DNA from: Protula sp. h YS-2021
Taxonomy: Eukaryota > Annelida > Polychaeta > Sabellida > Serpulidae
Direction: 5' to 3'
Length of the DNA: 64,000 nucleotides
Assembly (NCBI GenBank): GCA_949752745.1
Contig: OX457027.1
Location: 81,833,214 to 81,897,213, forward strand
Shown here: one piece after another, positions 58,599 through 64,000 of the stretch
Position numbering within the stretch: position 1 is the first letter of the stretch
Layout of the letters: each line of letters begins with the position of its first letter
Made by a program: the position numbers and the translations under genes
The notes under the pieces: model-generated
Told to the model about the DNA's origin: nothing
The model's database searches: none
What the model saw: the letters and a program-made list of their open reading frames with translations, nothing else

Positions 58599-59513
58599 TC
58601 AGCAACAATCTCTCAAATGATCAACCACGCGAAAGTATATTTCCACATCATTGCGGGCAGAACAGAGTGCCGAATCAAAGTCGAAGTCAGGATCTACTAT
58701 TCCAATTTTAAGACATTCTCCAATAAATCTTGAATGCAGTTCAATCACATCAAGACCGATGTACAACATCCCAAAAAGCTTCTAAATGATAAAGTTGATA
58801 GTCTGGATATTCGCAGCAAGCAAGTTTAGCAATCATTAAGTCAACATAAGCCTTTTTAAAACACGCGTCAATCTTGTTTCTGTGTGTCTTGAAAATGTGA
58901 CTTCTACTTTGCTTCACAGACTTGGTTGTTTGGTTCACACATCTTGATTGTACTTGTGGCAGTGGCAATGATAATCCTCCCCATATCCGCAAGCACCCAA
59001 ATAGTCACAGGTAAGTCCAAGTTGATTTTGCACGTTCATACTCTCCAACTGAACTTCAGCCAGTCTTTTCTTGGAAAGTTTTGACACCTTCATCCGATCA
59101 TCCTTTTGCAGTTTGATAGGAGTTTTCTTGTCATAACATTCCGTACATGGCTCAGGTTTGGCGAATAAGGCTGACTTAATGTTAGCCATCTCCTGAAGCA
59201 GTGTCTCCCATTCACCATCATTCATGTTGATGTGATGTGTGTATTCTTTCCCTTCAAACCGTGACGTGCGCACAAAACTCACATAGCGCATATCTAAGTA
59301 TGAAATGACTTCAAGCCACTTCGTTAGCGTTAAGTACAGTTTGAAGCCAATGTTACGTAAATTTTTCAAGCTCTGACACACAATCTTCCACAAAGATGGT
59401 GATAAAGCAAGCCATTTCTTTCCACGTTTGATTCGAAGAAATGGTCCAAACTCTCCATGCTCCACAGTAATGGTTCAGTTTGCACTGATTTTAAAGCTGC
59501 GTGTCTTCTCCAT
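58599..59513 (-). pseudogene. PC4-like protein of the Polinton, with nonsense and frameshift lesions
   Basis: The ATG at 59513 (MEKTRSFKISAN) is 37 bp downstream of a TATAAAA. An in-frame TGA (59475-59477) follows twelve codons later, after which the frame continues to 58935. Two blocks ending in a conserved Trp are seen: FLRIKRGKKWLALSPSLWKI, and MRYVSFVRTSRFEG with INMNDGEWETLL. Each fits the PC4-type pattern of basic strands followed by ...L-x-x-x-x-W (inference). A Cys/His-rich tail (CGYGEDYHCHCHK) follows. The frame shifts near 58950 to 58992-58750 (IDACFKKAYVDLMIAKLACC, YHLEAFWDVV) and again near 58760 to end at TGA 58601-58599 (DVIELHSRFIGECLKI, DVEIYFRVVDHL). Probably first gene of the minus-strand run. 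Confidence 0.45.
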
Positions 59514-59549
59514 GACTGCACATGAAATGATAACTTCATCCCCTACTGC

Positions 59550-59556
59550 TTTTATA
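59550..59556 (-). promoter_or_regulatory. TATA box upstream of the PC4-like gene
   Basis: TATAAAA on the minus strand (complement TTTTATA), 37 bp before the ATG at 59513. It is the only clear TATA box in front of the minus-strand gene run. Confidence 0.45.
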
Positions 59557-59757
59557 CCATATATCTGCTGAGTCAGCTCCCTCATAGTTCTTCAAACATT
59601 GTACAAAGTTCAGAATTCACTTCAACTCGTCGATTGTTGAATCGAACAAGTTCTGATACATTCGTCGTCAATGGAACATTATCATCATAATGTAAAATAA
59701 TTCTAGCAGCTACAACTAGCATGAGCTCAGCTGCCTAAATTGTATTCGCTTGTAAAT

Positions 59758-60110
59758 AAGCAAAAATCTGAAAATGAGGGGGCGGGTCAGAGGTAAAAAA
59801 AAAACAAAAATGTTCAGAATTGTCTGAAACGTGTAAATATGTAATAATCTCAAAATGGGGGGGGGGGGGGGTGTCAGAGGTCAAAAAAACAAAAGTGTTC
59901 AGAATTGTCTGAAACGTGTTAATATGCAATAATCTCAAAATGAGGGGGGGGGGGGGGGGGGGTCAGAGGTCAAAAAACCAAAAATGTTCAGAATTGTCTG
60001 AAACGTGTAAATATGAAATAATCTCGAAATGAGGGGTTGGGGGTCCGCACACAGTATATCCTAGCGGGGGTCGACACACAGTATATCCTAGAGAGGGGGT
60101 GTCAGTACAT
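59758..60110. repeat. G-tract minisatellite, unit about 85 bp
   Basis: The unit consists of AATAATCTCAAAATG, a run of 5-18 G, GTCAGAGGTCAAAAAA and TGTTCAGAATTGTCTGAAAC. It is repeated about 3.5 times (59758, 59842, 59927 and 60010 on). A second short repeat, CACACAGTATATCCTAG, follows at about 60045-60090. The GTTCAGAATTGTCTGAAC portion is itself an inverted repeat. Confidence 0.9.
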
Positions 60111-60225
60111 AGTACCTACCTTATATTCATAACGTGCTCATTTATAATGTACAGTCATCATGCACATTCATAACACACTCTATGATCTAGGGTTATGCCA
60201 GACAGTCTAATGTTGCTGTGTTGTT

Positions 60226-60470
60226 ATCATGACGTCATCATCACGTCATCATGACGACATCATAACGTCATCATAACGTCATCAACACGTCATTCTATCA
60301 GGCTCGCGCTTTATCCAACAAAACTGACCCAGAAACCTCATGTCGGTTCCACGCCACCTGTGATGTCATTATGACGTCACTTCCTGGCGTGGAACCGGCG
60401 TTTTCCTACAACTCCTATGAGGGGTTACGCGATTGATGACGTCACGATGATTGACAGGTGTTATAGAACT
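60226..60470 (+). other. TGACGTCA-rich tract with self-complementary arms (locus 2)
   Basis: Repeats of ATGACGTCATCA/ATAACGTCATC (60228-60293) are followed by GCTCGCGCTTTA. Then comes a hairpin with perfect 13-base arms, CGGTTCCACGCCA (60344-60356) and TGGCGTGGAACCG (60385-60397). They enclose a 28-base loop with GTGATGTCAT-T-ATGACGTCAC. The loop (ATGTCATTATGACGTCACTT), the GCGCTTTA box upstream and CGTTTTC downstream are shared with 660-831, but the arm sequence is unrelated to that locus. ATGATTGACAGGT follows at 60447. Confidence 0.75.
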
Positions 60471-60479
60471 GTCGTTTCT

Positions 60480-62700
60480 ACCTACTGTTGTCCCTTCCTT
60501 CAAACATTATTTAAATGTGATACTTACTTACCTATTATCTGGTGGCGATTTTTTCTCGGTGTGTTTTAATTTTAAATGACAAATATAACGTGTCGCAAAG
60601 GCTACTGAACTCCACTCTAGTTTTTGACCTATTATGTATTTTTGCGCCTTTCGGGGGGATGGGGGCAAAATTAAAACCAAAATAATACGGCGGTGTAGTG
60701 TTTCGCATTTAAAAAAAAAAAAAAAGCCGCTCTGTTTTGCTGTGCACGCGTTTTCACCCATGCACATGATAGCGTCTTTTTTCGCTGTGAGAAATCGATT
60801 TCCACTGTTCGTTGAATCTCACGCTGTACATAGTGGGTTACAAGTCTGATACCTGTATGATCCAAATTTCGATTAAATGTGGCCAGATCAAATATCGACA
60901 GATCAAATGTCGGGATACCGCATAAACGGTTACACTTCCAAAACGAATTATTTGCATGTTGCTTCGGTGGCTACTGGCTGTCATTTATTTTACCGTTATT
61001 TTCCAGACTAAGGAGATAATTTGGAAGCCCAAACGGCCCGCGAGTTCAAGTTACCTTCAAAAGGAGGAATAACAGTGAGATTCTTTCGGAACTGTACTCT
61101 GCGACCAACAAAAAAGGGGTACTTAAAGCTTTATGCACACACGCTTCTCTGCTTTCGAGCCCACACAGAACTACACACACACACATTATTTGCTTATCTC
61201 GTCTTCTGTTGTCTGTGTGGATTTGATCCAACTATTACATTGAAGTCGAACTAAAAAACAACTGTTTAATTGGGCGTAATATAAATGATCATAATACAGT
61301 CTTTTATTTGGATAGTCGGGCTTATGGCACTATATCAAACAAAAATCAAAACGCACATGTTGTATATTCTAATGTTTCACGTTCCTTTGAATGGCCTCGT
61401 GGCAAGTTCCCTCGAAGCACAACATTTAAATTTATGCGCGAAATAAAATAAACTTCGCCATAATTTTATTTCGCGCATTTATTTTAAAATAATCACCTTG
61501 GTTCTCTCAAACCTGTGTTTGTAGAACGTTTGTCTGAGCATGCGTATAATCACAGGTGTGTAATATGGCGGTATATTTGTACAAAAATTTCACGACATTC
61601 GTGTGCTCCAACAGATATTTTGTATCGTTTTAGTACATATGTGCAAATAATATACCAGAAAATATTCAATTCTTTCGCGAACCCCTTTTTGTGCCATCCA
61701 AGTCAATACTATTTTCTGTACGTGTTTTTTTTTTATTCTGAAAATAAATTACAGAATCTGTATTGATGTGCATTAATTTCATAATTATTATTTTCCGCGC
61801 TCTAAAATTAAGAAATCTATTCAAAAAGATGTGATACCCAAACTCGTGATGAAGAGCTTTTTCACAGATTTTATGTGTAATTATATTGCACAAAAAATTC
61901 AAGGCGAAGTAAAAGAGTGCGAATAAATACTAGCGTTTCTCGGCAGTCAAGAAAAAGTAAAAAAAAATCGCATGTGGGCCGGTCTATTTAAATACTATTC
62001 CCATACTGGACAATACATTAAATGAAAAAAAAAAAGTTATTTATTCCTAGTGGAAAGATATTTTGACAACTCTGGTTTAGTGGTCACCCTCATATCCCTA
62101 ATATTGACCTTGTATATAGAATCATTTATAAATATAATTGTGATATAGCTAATGCAAAACTATAAACCACGTTAAGTTGTCCGTCGACTAGAAACCATGC
62201 CGACACATCGTTTCGATACTGTAATGACGTCACCGAAGCGGCATCGAGTAAACAATGTAAAATCGGCGTCGCTTGAAGATCGCAATATCTCCCATTGGAA
62301 GTATACTCAAATGTGTTTTGCTGCAATGGTTGGCTTTAGATTAATTAATTGAACGAATAATTATTTTATCATTATTATCTTGCGCGGATAAGTCGCGACG
62401 GTAAAGCGACTAAAGCAGGACGTCGGAGGGACTCTGCTGTAACGGCACACCGTCATCGGGTTACTTACAGAAACAACTTAACAGCATTAAGATTTGCTTT
62501 GATCACTTTCATGAAAGACGATAACACAGATAGAGAAACTTAATTTAAGCCTTTGTGAATCTTGATAGCAACTATTATCGAACGTTTTCAAGTACTGTTT
62601 TTCATCTGAGACTAGAAATTCGCATTTCAACAATGCATTTTAAAGCTAGTTAAATAAAAATATGTGTAATTTTAAAGTTCCGACTGCAATTTAACCCATT
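60480..62700. other. Non-coding stretch, no recognised gene
   Basis: Open frames of 60-85 codons on both strands (for example 61021-61254 plus, 61902-61666 minus) lack recognisable domains. A CpG-containing patch lies at 60720-60800. TTTATTTCGCGCATTT and AAATTTATGCGCGAAATAAA form an inverted pair at about 61428-61480. Confidence 0.5.
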
Positions 62701-62757
62701 CAAAAAAAAAAAACAAAAAAAAAACAAAAAACAAAAAACAAAAAAAACAAGGAAAAG
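62701..62757. repeat. A-rich tract (A)nC
   Basis: CAAAAAA-type repeats of varying length; could be the poly(A) tail relic of a retrotransposed sequence, but no body was recognised. Confidence 0.7.
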
Positions 62758-62869
62758 AAGTCACATAAAAGCAATTAAATTTCAAATATCACCCACCCCA
62801 AGTAATCCTGTCAGTAAAGATGACTAGTCAGACAATTTCAGCGAATCTCTATAATTTTAAAGGTGAAAA

Positions 62870-63635
<766 letters not shown>

Positions 63636-63678
63636 AGGTGTAGAGAGTGGGAGAGAGAGGGAGAGAGAGTGAGAGAAA

Positions 63679-63733
<55 letters not shown>

Positions 63734-63811
63734 CAGACGCAGAGCTAGGGCATCGTGCCTTAATACGGCATAAGGACTAATGTACTCTGTAGTTTGAGAC
63801 TTAGACAAGAT

Positions 63812-63885
<74 letters not shown>

Positions 63886-64000
63886 GAGAGAGAGGAAGGG
63901 AGGGAGCGAGAGAGAGAAACAGAGAGACAGAGAGAGATACAGAGAGAGAGAGAGACAGAGACAGAGAGAGAGAGAGACAGAGAGAGAGAGTCAGAGAGGG
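63636..64000. repeat. GA-rich compound microsatellite
   Basis: Pure GA runs at about 63690-63731 and 63812-63880, embedded in GAGAGAGACAGA-type and AAAGAAAG sequence up to the window edge. Leu/Ser frames on the minus strand are artefacts. Confidence 0.95.

Larger units (their letters stand above)
51600..59560 (-). mobile_element. Polinton/Maverick-type element remnant
   Basis: A run of minus-strand genes in tight order carries the Polinton hallmark set: DDE integrase with chromodomain, FtsK/HerA-type packaging ATPase, pX-like and jelly-roll capsid proteins, and an adenain-type cysteine protease. Adjoining genes overlap by a few bases. No DNA polymerase B and no terminal inverted repeats were seen, and the total is about 8 kb against the 15-20 kb usual for the group. 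It is therefore deleted or the missing part lies elsewhere. The left side abuts the Ty3/Gypsy remnant, and the right side runs into a G-tract minisatellite. Confidence 0.85.

Overview
The window looks like nuclear DNA of a marine invertebrate, most likely a lophotrochozoan such as a mollusc. This is inferred from the AT-rich sequence, very long (TA)n, (GA)n, (CT)n and (ATT)n tracts, tRNA-derived SINE heads, many short inverted-repeat elements, a virus-like Polinton/Maverick remnant, and two galactose-3-O-sulfotransferase-like genes whose coding exons follow animal-type splice acceptors. There is no sign of bacterial organisation (no operons outside the Polinton, no CRISPR, no rRNA).

Layout. 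1-0.83 kb: a 189-bp direct duplication, a G-tract minisatellite, a minus-strand tRNA-like SINE head and a TGACGTCA-rich hairpin module. 1.4-4.4 kb: three tandem copies of a ~496-bp inverted-repeat element, then a GATATCAA-rich AT tract. 4.7-8.9 kb: microsatellites and short tandem repeats. 8.9-15.4 kb and 24.5-30.4 kb: two diverged copies of one segmental duplication. Each carries a tRNA-like SINE head, a TTGGTCGCAACC/AACGTC repeat and one GAL3ST-like gene (13964-15340 and 29004-30410). Between and after them lie a ~98-bp satellite (15.65-16.62 kb), inverted-repeat elements and two non-LTR retrotransposon (LINE) remnants.

35874-48485 is the most striking structure: exactly twelve head-to-tail units of exactly 1051 bp. 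Each unit joins ~580 bp of GACGTC-rich non-coding DNA to a broken Ty3/Gypsy gag fragment. Single-base variants fall into three haplotype classes with a higher-order A-B-C pattern. The last unit runs directly into the decayed nucleocapsid, protease, reverse transcriptase, RNase H and integrase of the same retrotransposon (48486-51560).

51.6-59.56 kb is a Polinton remnant read almost entirely on the minus strand: PC4-like protein, NADAR-domain protein, small acidic and Cys-rich ORFs, DDE integrase with chromodomain, packaging ATPase, small basic protein, an unknown protein, minor capsid tail, pX-like protein, major-type capsid and adenain-type protease. Neighbouring genes touch or overlap (ATGA at two junctions) as in DNA viruses. 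Most genes carry frameshifts or stops, no protein-primed DNA polymerase B was found, and only the protease ORF looks intact. A second PC4-like fragment lies on the plus strand just beyond the protease. 59.7-60.5 kb repeats the theme of the left edge: a G-tract minisatellite followed by a TGACGTCA-cored hairpin whose arms differ in sequence from those at 0.76 kb but are again self-complementary. The right end (62.9-64 kb) has 29-bp-spaced palindromes, a ~190-bp (CA)n(TA)n tract and GA-rich repeats.

Only the two sulfotransferase genes and possibly the Polinton protease look like intact coding sequence. Everything else supportable is mobile-element or satellite DNA.
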